NCBI GenBank assembly: GCA_024648695.1
Contig: JACAVV010000018.1
Location: 33,643-97,642, forward strand
Reading direction: 5' to 3'
Origin: Nitrospina sp.
Lineage (GTDB): Bacteria > Nitrospinota > Nitrospinia > Nitrospinales > JACRGP01
Length of the DNA: 64,000 nt
Part shown: positions 51,139 through 59,172 of the stretch, piece by piece
Position numbering within the stretch: position 1 is the first letter of the stretch
How the letters are laid out: each line of letters starts with the position of its first letter
Program-made: the position numbers and the translations under genes
Notes under the pieces: generated by a model
Seen by the model: only the letters and a program-made list of their open reading frames with translations
Databases searched by the model: none
Told to the model about the DNA's origin: nothing

Positions 51139-51323
51139 TCAAAACAACACATCATAGACATCCACAAAGGGATTCCTGGCCCCTTGCAGTTCCTCTATCC
51201 GATTATTCCTCTATCGCTCAATAGTATCAGGAGGATCATCTCTATTCCACCTTTTTAGCATCTCAATGCCCATACTTTGTTGATCGCTAGAAATTTCAAG
51301 GCTATAAGGAGTTGTATGTAACT
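51139..51323 (-). pseudogene. Endonuclease I-like C-terminal fragment cut by the IS element (copy A)
   Basis: From the IS edge the minus strand reads LHTTPYSLEISSDQQS, MLKRWNRDDPPDTIER, an in-frame TAG (51211-51213), then RNNRIEELQGARNPFVDVYDVLF. WxxxDPPDxxERxRN...QGxRNPF is the C-terminal signature of endonuclease I/EndA nucleases. The N-terminal and central parts are missing, so this gene is dead through truncation at the IS and a nonsense codon. Confidence 0.6.
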
Positions 51324-51396
51324 TGACCTTTCCCCTATAAATCGGACAGTTTAAAAGTAGAATTTTCCTGTTAAAATTTTGAAAAAGGAGGATTCT

Positions 51397-51663
51397 ATGC
51401 AATCTAGCCGTTATTCAGAAGAGCAGATAATGGGGATATTGAAAGAACACGAGTCAGGAGCGAAGACGAATGATTTGTGCCGTCGTCATGGAATGAGCCC
51501 TGCAACGTTTTACAAATGGAAGTCGAAGTTTGGCGGCATGGAGGTGTCTGACGCGAAACGGCTTCGGGCGTTGGAGGCAGAGAATGCGAAGCTGAAGCGC
51601 CTGGTAGCGGATTTGACCTTGGATAATGTAGCGTTGAAGGATGTGGTGTCAAAAAAGTGGTGA
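51397..51663 (+). CDS. IS3-family transposase OrfA
   Basis: 88 residues from the ATG at 51397, which has AAGGAGG upstream. Helix-turn-helix [43 protein letters not shown], followed by a leucine-zipper-like helix. It binds the IS ends. The A6G heptamer before its stop is the IS3-family -1 frameshift signal, producing an OrfAB fusion transposase with the downstream frame. Confidence 0.93.
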   Translation: MQSSRYSEEQIMGILKEHESGAKTNDLCRRHGMSPATFYKWKSKFGGMEVSDAKRLRALEAENAKLKRLVADLTLDNVALKDVVSKKW

Positions 51664-52523
51664 GGCCCTCGCAAAAGCGCCAGGTGTTGGGTCACGTGAA
51701 AGAGGCTCATGGGATGAGTTTGAGTCGTGGTTGTGGTTTGGTTGGTTTGAGTCGTTCGACAGCGTATTACGTTTCGAAACGTGGTGATGATGAAAGAGTG
51801 CGTGAGCGTTTAAGGGAATTGGCAAAGCGCTATCGTCGCTATGGGTATTTGCGTCTTCATTACCTGCTTCGCCAGGAAGGGCTGGTGTTTAATCGGAAAC
51901 GGACCTATCGATTGTATCGTGAAGAAGGACTTCAGGTTCTTAAACGCAAAGGCCGCAAGCGATTTAAAGGTGAGCGGGTTGCTCTGAAACCAACCGATGG
52001 GGTGAATCAACGCTGGTCGTTGGATTTTATGTCGGACAGCTTGTATACGGGTCGTCGGTTTCGGGCCTTGAACATAGGTGATGATTATAGCCGTGAGAAT
52101 CGCGGGATTCTGGTGGATTTCAGCATTTCTGGGGAACGGATGTCGCGCTATTTGGATGAGTTGGCAGAGGTTGAAGGTTATCCGGAAGAGTTGGTTATGG
52201 ACAACGGTCCTGAATGCACCAGCAAGGCCATGTTTTTATGGTCGCAAAGAACGGGGGTGAAACTGGAATTTATTCAACCTGGCAAGCCGATGCAAAATGG
52301 ATTCATCGAAAGTTTCAATGGCAAGTTCAGGGATGAATGTTTGAACGAGCATTGGTTCACTTCCCTGGAAGAGGCCAGAGAAATAATTGAACAATGGAGA
52401 ACCCATTACAACGAGGAGCGGCCGCATTCGGCCTTGGGGTATCAAACGCCGAGCGATTTTGCGAAATTTTGTGTTCCCCTCCGGTCCGCTACGCTCCCCT
52501 ACGGAGAACACAACATTGATTAA
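51657..52523 (+). CDS. IS3-family transposase OrfB (DDE catalytic part)
   Basis: 288 residues, read by -1 frameshift from OrfA or from GTG at 51657. The rve/DDE domain has Asp in WSLDFMSD, Asp in MDNGPECTS and Glu in [17 protein letters not shown], the classic D,D(35)E set. Ends within the right part of the IS. Function: excision and integration of the IS as circles. Confidence 0.93.
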   Translation: MVRPSQKRQVLGHVKEAHGMSLSRGCGLVGLSRSTAYYVSKRGDDERVRERLRELAKRYRRYGYLRLHYLLRQEGLVFNRKRTYRLYREEGLQVLKRKGRKRFKGERVALKPTDGVNQRWSLDFMSDSLYTGRRFRALNIGDDYSRENRGILVDFSISGERMSRYLDELAEVEGYPEELVMDNGPECTSKAMFLWSQRTGVKLEFIQPGKPMQNGFIESFNGKFRDECLNEHWFTSLEEAREIIEQWRTHYNEERPHSALGYQTPSDFAKFCVPLRSATLPYGEHNID

Positions 52524-53122
52524 TATTCTCTACTTTTAAATTGTTCATCTTTCGGGAGAAGGTCAGTTTGGCTATGAATCTTACTCAATGTTGATGATAT
52601 AAATAGGTCTCTTTTCTTACGATTAAAATGCTGGTAAATCAAAATAGATTTGTCTGCCTTATAGCATCTAATTACCTCTTCCCAAAATAGGAATTTTGAA
52701 GAGTGTTTGTGCCCTAAAGCTTTAGAGTCAATTTCTAGTCCATTGTCTGGATCAAAAAATATCAAGTCAACATCATTAAACAGCTTGAACATTTCATTGA
52801 AATATCGTTTACGCTCAGCCCTGTCATCTTTTAATAATTGATCAAAGAATAGGGAATTTGGAAACATGGTGGAATTTTGAATTTCCATTACATTTCGTTT
52901 ATTTGAGTTCACACAATTGAGCAGAAATTCAAATAACTCTGGATCATATCCTTTAAACTTTTTAGGTTCAGAAAGGTAATCAATGAATTTCCCATCGGTT
53001 TTTGAATCATCGGGTGTTAGCATCCAACAAAACCCCAATCGAATAAGACCTCTATTGTTTAAAATTCTAATTAATCTATATTTGAGATAATCATTGATGT
53101 CTCCAAAGTATTGATTCTTCAT
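52520..53122 (-). pseudogene. Uncharacterised gene with 3' end replaced by the IS
   Basis: The native part is codons 1-185 (53122 to 52566); the last 15 residues ([14 protein letters not shown]) are translated from the IS inverted repeat. Begins MKNQYFGDINDYLKYRLIRIL and contains LIFFDPDNGLEIDSKALGHKHSSKFLFWEEV. The family of proteins with KNQYFGDxxDYxKY and FFDPDNG is recurrent in bacteria near defence genes; fold and reaction are not known to me. It may keep partial function because the truncated part seems short, but it is best treated as broken. Confidence 0.6.
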
Positions 53123-53478
53123 TCAAGAATATCCGTTTTATTAAAAACTGAACTTATCAAAAAATAATCTTATGAAATTTAAATCTATTTAGATATATAC
53201 GGAAAAAAATTAATCCAAGTAAAGACACACAACTAAAAGAAACAAACACTGAGATATGCCAAATTAGGCAAGCTGATCAGTACAGTTGAAACCTCACAGT
53301 CCTAAAAATGTCCCATTTGGTTGCTAAGAGTTTGTTTTTATTGTTTTTTAAACAGATATCTTATCTTTACGGCAAGATAAAAATAATGATTTTATAGAGG
53401 GAAGGGGAGGGGGGAGAATCGAAACTGCCAGACTTAGCAGTAGGGTTTTTAAATTTTTCTGAAAAAAATTAGGGAACT
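53123..53478. other. 356-bp intergenic region with G-rich tract and hairpin
   Basis: No gene. Contains a 7-bp hairpin (TTATCTT-TACGGC-AAGATAA, about 53361-53380) that may end the minus-strand gene at 53479-53952, and an isolated purine tract (53399-53416, three G-runs of 3, 4 and 6) in otherwise AT-rich DNA. Confidence 0.45.
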
Positions 53479-53952
53479 TTAAGTGCTAAACCAGCCTTTT
53501 TTAATCCCCATAAATTTTCTATAGTCCTTATTTGTACAAGCTAAATGAGCAAAATTAATGTTTGCCCAAGTAAAGAAAGAAAAGGCGAGAGCTTGCAGGT
53601 ATGGAGATTTCGAATCTTCAACTGTTGGCATTAATCCCTCAATTGGGAAATGCTCAATTGCAGTTTGAATTATTAAATTATAAGCATCTTCGCATGTAAA
53701 TTCCCAAAATCCGGGAAAAGACCCTTCCAACATTATAGCTTCAAAAAAGGCGTCTGCATTATCTCCTAAATGCTCTGGTAAAAACGCCGAATAACTCTTA
53801 TTCTGAAGCACTAAATTAGCCTCACCTGCCTCTTTAAAGAACTCCTTTATAAATTCTCTATAGGGCACATCGCCCATATTCTTTAAAAATTCGGTGACAG
53901 GCATTCGATACTTTTGACCGCCCTCATCTTTGTTACTAAGCCATTCAAACAT
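53479..53952 (-). CDS. Hypothetical protein at the right end of the element
   Basis: 157 residues, acidic, soluble, aromatic-rich (GSFPGFWEFTCEDAYNLIIQTAIEHFP, FFTWANINFAHLACTNKDYRKFMG). No family recognised and no signal peptide. It is the last cargo gene before the right attachment repeat. No strong ribosome site is seen upstream of the ATG. Confidence 0.6.
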   Translation of the reverse strand: MFEWLSNKDEGGQKYRMPVTEFLKNMGDVPYREFIKEFFKEAGEANLVLQNKSYSAFLPEHLGDNADAFFEAIMLEGSFPGFWEFTCEDAYNLIIQTAIEHFPIEGLMPTVEDSKSPYLQALAFSFFTWANINFAHLACTNKDYRKFMGIKKGWFST

Positions 53953-54180
53953 CGTTTAGCTCACATTCTTCTTCAGGCATACATGCAATGATAAACCTGA
54001 AGACACTAATTAAGAATCTTGGTAAGGAGAATTAGCGGTAGGCGCTTCAAAAATTTTTCTTGCATTTTTAGTTGGGTTAGCTCTCCCACAACTGTCCCAT
54101 AGCCGGTTTAAACCAGTTAAACTCATTTAAGCAGTATTATAGTAATAGCCCCGACTTTTTTCGAAATCTTTCACCTTTTC

Positions 54181-54277
54181 GATTCGGAGTCTGTCACTCT
54201 ATCCAGCTGAGCTACGGGCGCGTTATTCGGTTAATTGTTTTTCATAAAGATCCCGATTTCCTCATTCGTCCAGCCAC
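54181..54277. repeat. Right attachment repeat of the integrated element (97-bp direct repeat)
   Basis: Identical to 31528-31624. It carries the chromosome's original 5' part of tRNA-Arg (54181-54221, now a 41-nt tRNA fragment on the minus strand), the spacer and the last 14 codons plus stop of the gene at 54231. Confidence 0.95.
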
Positions 54278-54482
54278 TGGAAGCATCAAACTTTTCTACC
54301 CAGAATTTATTGTTGAAGCTAAATGTGATCCAGTATTCTCTCCCTTTTGAATCACTCTCCGTAATGTGAACTTTGGCTTTTATTTCGCAACATTCTTCCA
54401 TGTAGTCTGTTTCTTTTTCTTTTTCCAAAAAACGTTCTACAAAATTGCTTTTGGATACATTGATCCTTTCAAAATCTACCAT
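54231..54482 (-). CDS. Small hypothetical chromosomal protein next to the attachment site
   Basis: 83 residues with an AGGAGA ribosome site. Begins VDFERINVSKSNFVERFLEK and has a beta-rich middle (CCEIKAKVHITESDSKGREYWITFSFNNKFWVEKFD). Its C-terminal GWTNEEIGIFMKNN is in the 97-bp repeat and is shared letter for letter with the integrase C-terminus. Before integration it was the gene immediately upstream of tRNA-Arg. Role unknown. Confidence 0.7.
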   Translation of the reverse strand: MVDFERINVSKSNFVERFLEKEKETDYMEECCEIKAKVHITESDSKGREYWITFSFNNKFWVEKFDASSGWTNEEIGIFMKNN

Positions 54483-54622
54483 AACTGTATATCTCCTATT
54501 TTTTCAAAGACAGTTCAATAAACGTTTTACCAAAACTCTTTCGGGTTTCAACCTATGACCCTTTTAGGGAGAAACGTAAAGTGAGTCGTCTTATCCTGCT
54601 TGAACTGTGAATATTTTATCTT

Positions 54623-54949
54623 TTAAACGCCTTCTTCAGTTTCCGGCGCGATTTCAACAGTAGATTCGGGTTTTTCATCCCGGCCGAACTCCCGGATTAT
54701 ATCCAATCGCCAGTTCCACCATTTTAATTCTTCATCCAGGGCTTCTTTGTGTTCCGGTGGAACCTGAAATTTTATGATGTTTCCTGTCCCAATTTTTACC
54801 TCCACTTCCTGAGGCAGGATGATGCCATTATCTTTTAAAACGACAAGTGGGTCAGAAGCTAATTTTCCTTTGAAAGTTTCGTCGGTAACAGCCTTTATTG
54901 CTACCTGTTTCCACTTATCGTCCAGGTCTTTTTTTCTTTCGGTATCCAT
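54623..54949 (-). CDS. NHLP-leader-like (nitrile hydratase alpha-type) small protein
   Basis: 108 residues. The first 70 (KWKQVAIKAVTDETFKGKLA, DPLVVLKDNGIILPQEVEVKI) match the nitrile-hydratase-leader-peptide family, a leader class of RiPP precursors. It lacks an evident Gly-Gly cleavage site and a Cys/Ser/Thr-rich core; the C-terminal 40 residues are acidic and contain Trp pairs (LKWWNWRLD). No modifying enzyme or exporter is nearby. It could be a free-standing member of the fold or an orphan precursor. Confidence 0.65.
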   Translation of the reverse strand: MDTERKKDLDDKWKQVAIKAVTDETFKGKLASDPLVVLKDNGIILPQEVEVKIGTGNIIKFQVPPEHKEALDEELKWWNWRLDIIREFGRDEKPESTVEIAPETEEGV

Positions 54950-55048
54950 ATTTAAATTGAGATTCCTTTTTTGTTGGGTTTTTAATTGGAGTGTTGTTAA
55001 AGCTTAATAGAGGACAGATTATGATGCAATTAAATAATGGGAAACGGG

Positions 55049-57688
55049 TTATTGTCCATCTCGAAGCAAAGTCTCGACATGTTGAAGGGCTTCGTCAAGT
55101 TTTTCCGGCTGATTTCCTCCGGCTTGAGCCATATCGGGTCGACCGCCACCACTTCCCCCTACGATACCGGCAATTTCTTTTAGAATATTACCAGCATGAA
55201 ACTTTTCCGTCAGATCTTTGGTCACTCCAGCCGCCAGCATGACTTTTCCGTCCTTGCTGGAACCGGCGACGATTACAGCCGAATTCAATTGATTTTTTGC
55301 GTTATCGATAAATGTTCTTAAAGTTTTGGCGTCCATGCCTTCCAGTTTTTTTGCCAATAAGGCAATATCGCCTATTTGGACTACGTCATCGCTTAAGCTG
55401 GATCCTTTGCCTGTGGCCAGTTTTTCTTTCAGGGATTCAATCTCCTTTTCCATTTGCCGGTTTTTTTCCATAAGCTTTTTCAGGCGGGATAATTCTTCGT
55501 CGGGTTGTGCCTTGAGAAGGGATCGTATCGATGCCAGATTTTCATAATCGGATCGGATTTTCTCAAAGGCACCAGGCCCCGTAAGGGCTTCGATACGACG
55601 GACCCCTGATGCGATTCCGGTTTCATGGACGATTTTAAACAGGCTTATATCTCCGGTAGCTCGTACATGAGTGCCTCCGCACAATTCTTTACTAAATCCG
55701 GGAACGGTGACCACTCGAACATTTTCTCCATACTTTTCTCCAAACAGGGCCATGGCACCTTCTTTCAAGGCATCTTCGATACTCATTTCCCTGGTCTGGA
55801 CGGTTGTATTTTCCCGGATTTGCTCGTTGACCCGTTCTTCAATGCGTGACCTTTCGCGTGGAGTCAAGGGAGCAAAATGAGTGTAGTCGAATCGAAGGCG
55901 CCCCGGTTCCACCAGGGAGCCGGCTTGTTTAACGTGGTCGCCTAAAATTTCCTTGAGCGCGGCATGAAGTAAATGGGTGGCGGTATGATTCAGCGCGGTG
56001 TTGTTTCTTAATGTAGCATCCACTTCCAAATGAAGAGTGTCCCCCTGCTTAAGGCGGCCATTATTGATTTCGGCTTCGTGGAGTATCAGTTCTGGTATGG
56101 GTTTGGTGGTGTTCAAAATTTTTAAATTCACATGATCGTTATAAGCCGATCCCGCATCACCCACTTGTCCACCGGATTCTCCATAAAATGGGGTGGCATC
56201 CATTAACAATCCGATTTTTTCGGAAGTACCCGCGGCTGGTATCGTTTCCTGGTCTTTTAGAATCGCAAGGACCCGCCCGGAACTCTGCGTGTTTTGGTAG
56301 CCTTCAAATCGGGTAGCTGGATTGGTTTTTAAAAATTCTTTAAAAAAGGGTGCGATTTCTTTCTCTCCGGATCCTTTCCATGAGGCCATGGCCTTTTCTT
56401 TTTGCTCCTGCATGGCGCGATTGAATCCATCCATATCCAGTTTTAAATTTTCGTCCCGTGCGGTCTCCTCCACCAAATCGACTGGGAAGCCAAAGGTGTC
56501 ATAAAGTTTGAAAATTTCGTCTCCAGGAATTTGTGTTTCGTTCGTTTTTCTCAAGCGTTCAAGAATTTCATCCAGCTTTTGGGTGCCTGCATTTAAAGTT
56601 GTGGAAAAGTTTTCTTCTTCGTTCTGGATAACTCTACGAATGAAGGCTTGATGGGATTCCAGATCCGGGTAACTTTCGTAAAAGGATTTCCCAACTTCTT
56701 CCGTAACTTTAAAAAAGAAGGCGTCGTTTACATTCAGGAGCTTTCCGTGACGCAAAGCCCGGCGTAAAATCCTTCTCAATACATAACCTCTGCCTTCGTT
56801 GGAAGGGAGTACGCCGTCACCAATTAAAAAAGTGGCCGAACGGGCGTGATCTACGATGACTCTTATGGAAACGTCAGATTCCTGATTTTGACCATATGGG
56901 GTATTGGTGATTTCTGCTGCTTGTTGAATGAGATTCATCAATAAATCTGAATGGTAATTACTGGTTTGTCCTTGCACCACAGCGGATAAACGTTCGAGTC
57001 CCATTCCAGTATCAATACAGGGTTTAGGAAGGGGAGACAGTGTTCCGGTGTCATCGCGCTCGTATTGCATGAAAACCAGGTTCCAGATTTCTAGATAACG
57101 GTCACAGTCACACCCAACGGCGCAGGTTGGTTTTCCACAGCCGATTTCGGGTCCCTGGTCGAAATAGATTTCGGAGCAGGGTCCGCAGGGGCCTGTATTT
57201 CCCATGGCCCAGAAATTATCTTTTTCGCCCAAGCGTATAATGCGGTCATCGGCCAAATGGATATCCTGCCGCCAATGTTCATAGGCTTCGTCGTCATCCT
57301 TATATATAGATATATAGAGCTTTTCTTTATCCAGGCCAATAACATCGGTAAGAAATTCCCAGCCAAACCGGATCGCATCTTTTTTGAAGTAATCGCCAAA
57401 CGAAAAATTCCCCAGCATTTCAAAGAACGTATGATGTCTGGCCGTACGTCCTACCATTTCAAGGTCGTTGTGTTTGCCTCCCGCCCTGACGCATTTTTGC
57501 GCTGTCACCGCGCGTGTGTAATCCCGGCTTTCTTCACCCAGGAATACATTTTTAAACTGAACCATTCCGGCATTGGTAAAAAGAAGGGTAGGGTCATTTT
57601 TCGGAACAAGTGAATCGCTTGAGACATGGGTGTGGCCATTTTGAACAAAATATTCTATGAATTTTTTACGAATTTCGTTTCCGGTCAT
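55049..57688 (-). CDS. alaS: Alanyl-tRNA synthetase
   Basis: About 879 residues from the ATG at 57688 (another in-frame ATG is 15 nt upstream). Class II core with RKKFIEYFVQNGHTHV, FTNAGMVQFKNVFLG and the GMGLERL motif 3; C-terminal editing domain with HTATHLLHAAL (HxxxH), later CGGTHVRATG zinc/editing residues, and the DHHA1 region ending GGSGGGRPDMAQAGG. It charges tRNA-Ala and clears Ser/Gly mischarging. Complete and housekeeping. No recX or recA next to it. Confidence 0.96.
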   Translation of the reverse strand: MTGNEIRKKFIEYFVQNGHTHVSSDSLVPKNDPTLLFTNAGMVQFKNVFLGEESRDYTRAVTAQKCVRAGGKHNDLEMVGRTARHHTFFEMLGNFSFGDYFKKDAIRFGWEFLTDVIGLDKEKLYISIYKDDDEAYEHWRQDIHLADDRIIRLGEKDNFWAMGNTGPCGPCSEIYFDQGPEIGCGKPTCAVGCDCDRYLEIWNLVFMQYERDDTGTLSPLPKPCIDTGMGLERLSAVVQGQTSNYHSDLLMNLIQQAAEITNTPYGQNQESDVSIRVIVDHARSATFLIGDGVLPSNEGRGYVLRRILRRALRHGKLLNVNDAFFFKVTEEVGKSFYESYPDLESHQAFIRRVIQNEEENFSTTLNAGTQKLDEILERLRKTNETQIPGDEIFKLYDTFGFPVDLVEETARDENLKLDMDGFNRAMQEQKEKAMASWKGSGEKEIAPFFKEFLKTNPATRFEGYQNTQSSGRVLAILKDQETIPAAGTSEKIGLLMDATPFYGESGGQVGDAGSAYNDHVNLKILNTTKPIPELILHEAEINNGRLKQGDTLHLEVDATLRNNTALNHTATHLLHAALKEILGDHVKQAGSLVEPGRLRFDYTHFAPLTPRERSRIEERVNEQIRENTTVQTREMSIEDALKEGAMALFGEKYGENVRVVTVPGFSKELCGGTHVRATGDISLFKIVHETGIASGVRRIEALTGPGAFEKIRSDYENLASIRSLLKAQPDEELSRLKKLMEKNRQMEKEIESLKEKLATGKGSSLSDDVVQIGDIALLAKKLEGMDAKTLRTFIDNAKNQLNSAVIVAGSSKDGKVMLAAGVTKDLTEKFHAGNILKEIAGIVGGSGGGRPDMAQAGGNQPEKLDEALQHVETLLRDGQ

Positions 57689-57855
57689 AATCTGGAGAAG
57701 CATCCAATGCGTTAAAGGTTATTAAACGGAACCTAATCCATTGAACCATCATTTCAAGGTATGGTTGAGGTAACAAAGTCAAATGGCAAAACAATTTTTT
57801 AGATGCATTAAATAATAGGCCAGATTGTAGAAAAAATAAAAGGGAAAAGAGGAAT

Positions 57856-58863
57856 TTAAACGATACCTGCTTTTAACAGGTCCTGGAGGTGAATGATCCC
57901 GTGAATTATACCGGGTTGATCCGAAACCACGAGCGAGGTGATTTTATGGGTTTCCATGACCTTCACCGCTTTGGTAGCCATATTGTCGCTGTGGATCGTT
58001 TTCGGATTTGGAGACATTACCTCTTTGGCCAGGATAGAAGTCAAGTCGCTTTTAGTTTCGATCATCCTTCGAAGGTCGCCATCAGTTATAATTCCCAGCA
58101 AGCGCTCCTGTCCGTCGATAACCAACGTTGAACCGAATCCCTTGCGGCTCATTTCCGAAATAACTTCATGAATTGCTGAGTTTTCGAGTACTTTGGGAAC
58201 CGCGTCACCGGTATGCATTAAATCATTGACCAGAGTGAGTAATTTACGGCCCAAACTGCCTCCAGGGTGATTGAGGGCGAAATCTTCTTCCTTAAATCCT
58301 CTAATTTCCAAAAGAGAGACCGCCAGAGCATCTCCCATAGCCAGAGTTGCCGTGGTGCTGGAAGTAGGGAGGAGCCCCAGCGAACAGGCCTCTTCTCCAA
58401 CACCAATGTTTAATACAAAGTCGCTCCTTTTGCCCAGATTAGATTTGGGATTTCCCGTGATGGCTACGAGACTGACATTCAGACGGTTAAATGTGGGCAG
58501 GAGCCGTAAAATTTCATCCGTTTCCCCGCTGTTGGAAAGGGCGATCACCACATCATTTTGTGAAATGACCCCTAAATCCCCATGACAGCCTTCTGCGGCA
58601 TGCAAAAACACGGCTGGAATACCAGCGCTTGAAAAAGTTGCCGCAATTTTTTTTCCAACCAAGCCGGATTTGCCGATCCCGGTTATAATCAGGTGACCCT
58701 TGCATCGGTCAATTAATTGAACCACCTGAACGAAATCCTCGTCAATCCTCTGGCAAAGCGCATTTATAGCCTCGCTTTCCATTTTCAGGACCCTTTGGCC
58801 GGATTGGATAATTTTACTGGTTTGGGAGCTATTTGAGGAGTATGACACGTATTTTGCTTTCAT
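57856..58863 (-). CDS. kdsD: Arabinose-5-phosphate isomerase KdsD/KpsF
   Basis: 335 residues. SIS domain (about 40-190: ITGIGKSGLVGKKIAATFSSAGIPAVFLHAAEGCHGDLG, ALSNSGETDEILRLLP) followed by two CBS domains (about 210-330). It interconverts ribulose-5-P and arabinose-5-P, the first step to Kdo. The His of GCHGDLG is conserved. It lies just before a polysaccharide locus on the other strand, which fits either the LPS (KdsD) or capsule (KpsF) copy. Confidence 0.93.
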   Translation of the reverse strand: MKAKYVSYSSNSSQTSKIIQSGQRVLKMESEAINALCQRIDEDFVQVVQLIDRCKGHLIITGIGKSGLVGKKIAATFSSAGIPAVFLHAAEGCHGDLGVISQNDVVIALSNSGETDEILRLLPTFNRLNVSLVAITGNPKSNLGKRSDFVLNIGVGEEACSLGLLPTSSTTATLAMGDALAVSLLEIRGFKEEDFALNHPGGSLGRKLLTLVNDLMHTGDAVPKVLENSAIHEVISEMSRKGFGSTLVIDGQERLLGIITDGDLRRMIETKSDLTSILAKEVMSPNPKTIHSDNMATKAVKVMETHKITSLVVSDQPGIIHGIIHLQDLLKAGIV

Positions 58864-59172
58864 TAGACTAGAAATCCTAAAAATCTACCTTAGATTTCAA
58901 ATGTTTAACCACAAGACTGGAAAATAATGGTATCATAACCTGCCGAATTTCGGCAATAATTCGACGGACTTGATAAATAGGGCGCGAACTCCCTGATAAG
59001 GCCTTGAAATTTAGTTTAATATGCCGTTAAACCATTATCCTGTTATTTTCCAATAGCCTTCATCTAAGGTATGGAATTGGGTGAACGTTTTTGTTGAATC
59101 CAGTTGTGGTTATTTCGTTTAAGGTCCAATGCCGATAGCACTCCAAGTCAAACCAAATAGGTCGAAAACTCT
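58864..59172. other. 309-bp divergent intergenic region
   Basis: Lies between kdsD (minus) and the beta-barrel gene (plus), so it should hold promoters for both. No repeat, hairpin or clear consensus promoter was recognised. Confidence 0.45.

Larger units (their letters stand above)
51324..52565 (+). mobile_element. IS3-family insertion sequence (IS407-like)
   Basis: 1242 bp. Imperfect terminal inverted repeats of about 39 bp start TGACCTT at both ends and share the block TTTAAAAGTAGA. Contains overlapping orfA and orfB with a slippery A6G heptamer at 51651-51657. Flanks show no target duplication, suggesting that an adjacent deletion or recombination followed insertion. Both transposase frames are intact. 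Confidence 0.9.
31528..54180. mobile_element. 22.7-kb integrative element with T7-type RNA polymerase and defence cargo
   Basis: Bounded by perfect 97-bp direct repeats at a tRNA-Arg gene, with a tyrosine integrase at the left border, it has the standard form of a site-specifically integrated element. Excision would restore the tRNA with the chromosomal gene at 54231-54482 upstream. Left arm (minus strand): integrase, Cys-rich protein, single-subunit RNAP. Then a 940-bp AT-rich control region, then the type I R-M operon (plus), a Lit-like protease pair (plus), a metallo-beta-lactamase operon (minus), small membrane genes, pseudogenes and an IS3-family insertion. No capsid, terminase, lysis, primase, DNA polymerase or conjugation gene is present, so it is not a complete prophage or ICE. 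Either a decayed podovirus, a phage satellite, or a genomic island that borrowed the phage module. Confidence 0.9.

Noticed and set aside
50919..51224. 101-codon plus-strand frame
   Set aside because: Overlaps the endonuclease remnant and repeat on the other strand, has no family likeness and no ribosome site.
51324..52565. Reading the fragments on both sides of the IS as one split gene
   Set aside because: The left part carries an endonuclease I-type ending, unlike the right gene; joining at the IS edges also does not keep the frame and there is no target duplication.
31528..54180. Complete prophage
   Set aside because: Despite integrase and phage-type RNAP, no terminase, portal, capsid, tail, lysis or replication genes are seen.
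31528..54180. Integrative conjugative element
   Set aside because: No relaxase, type IV secretion or coupling protein genes.
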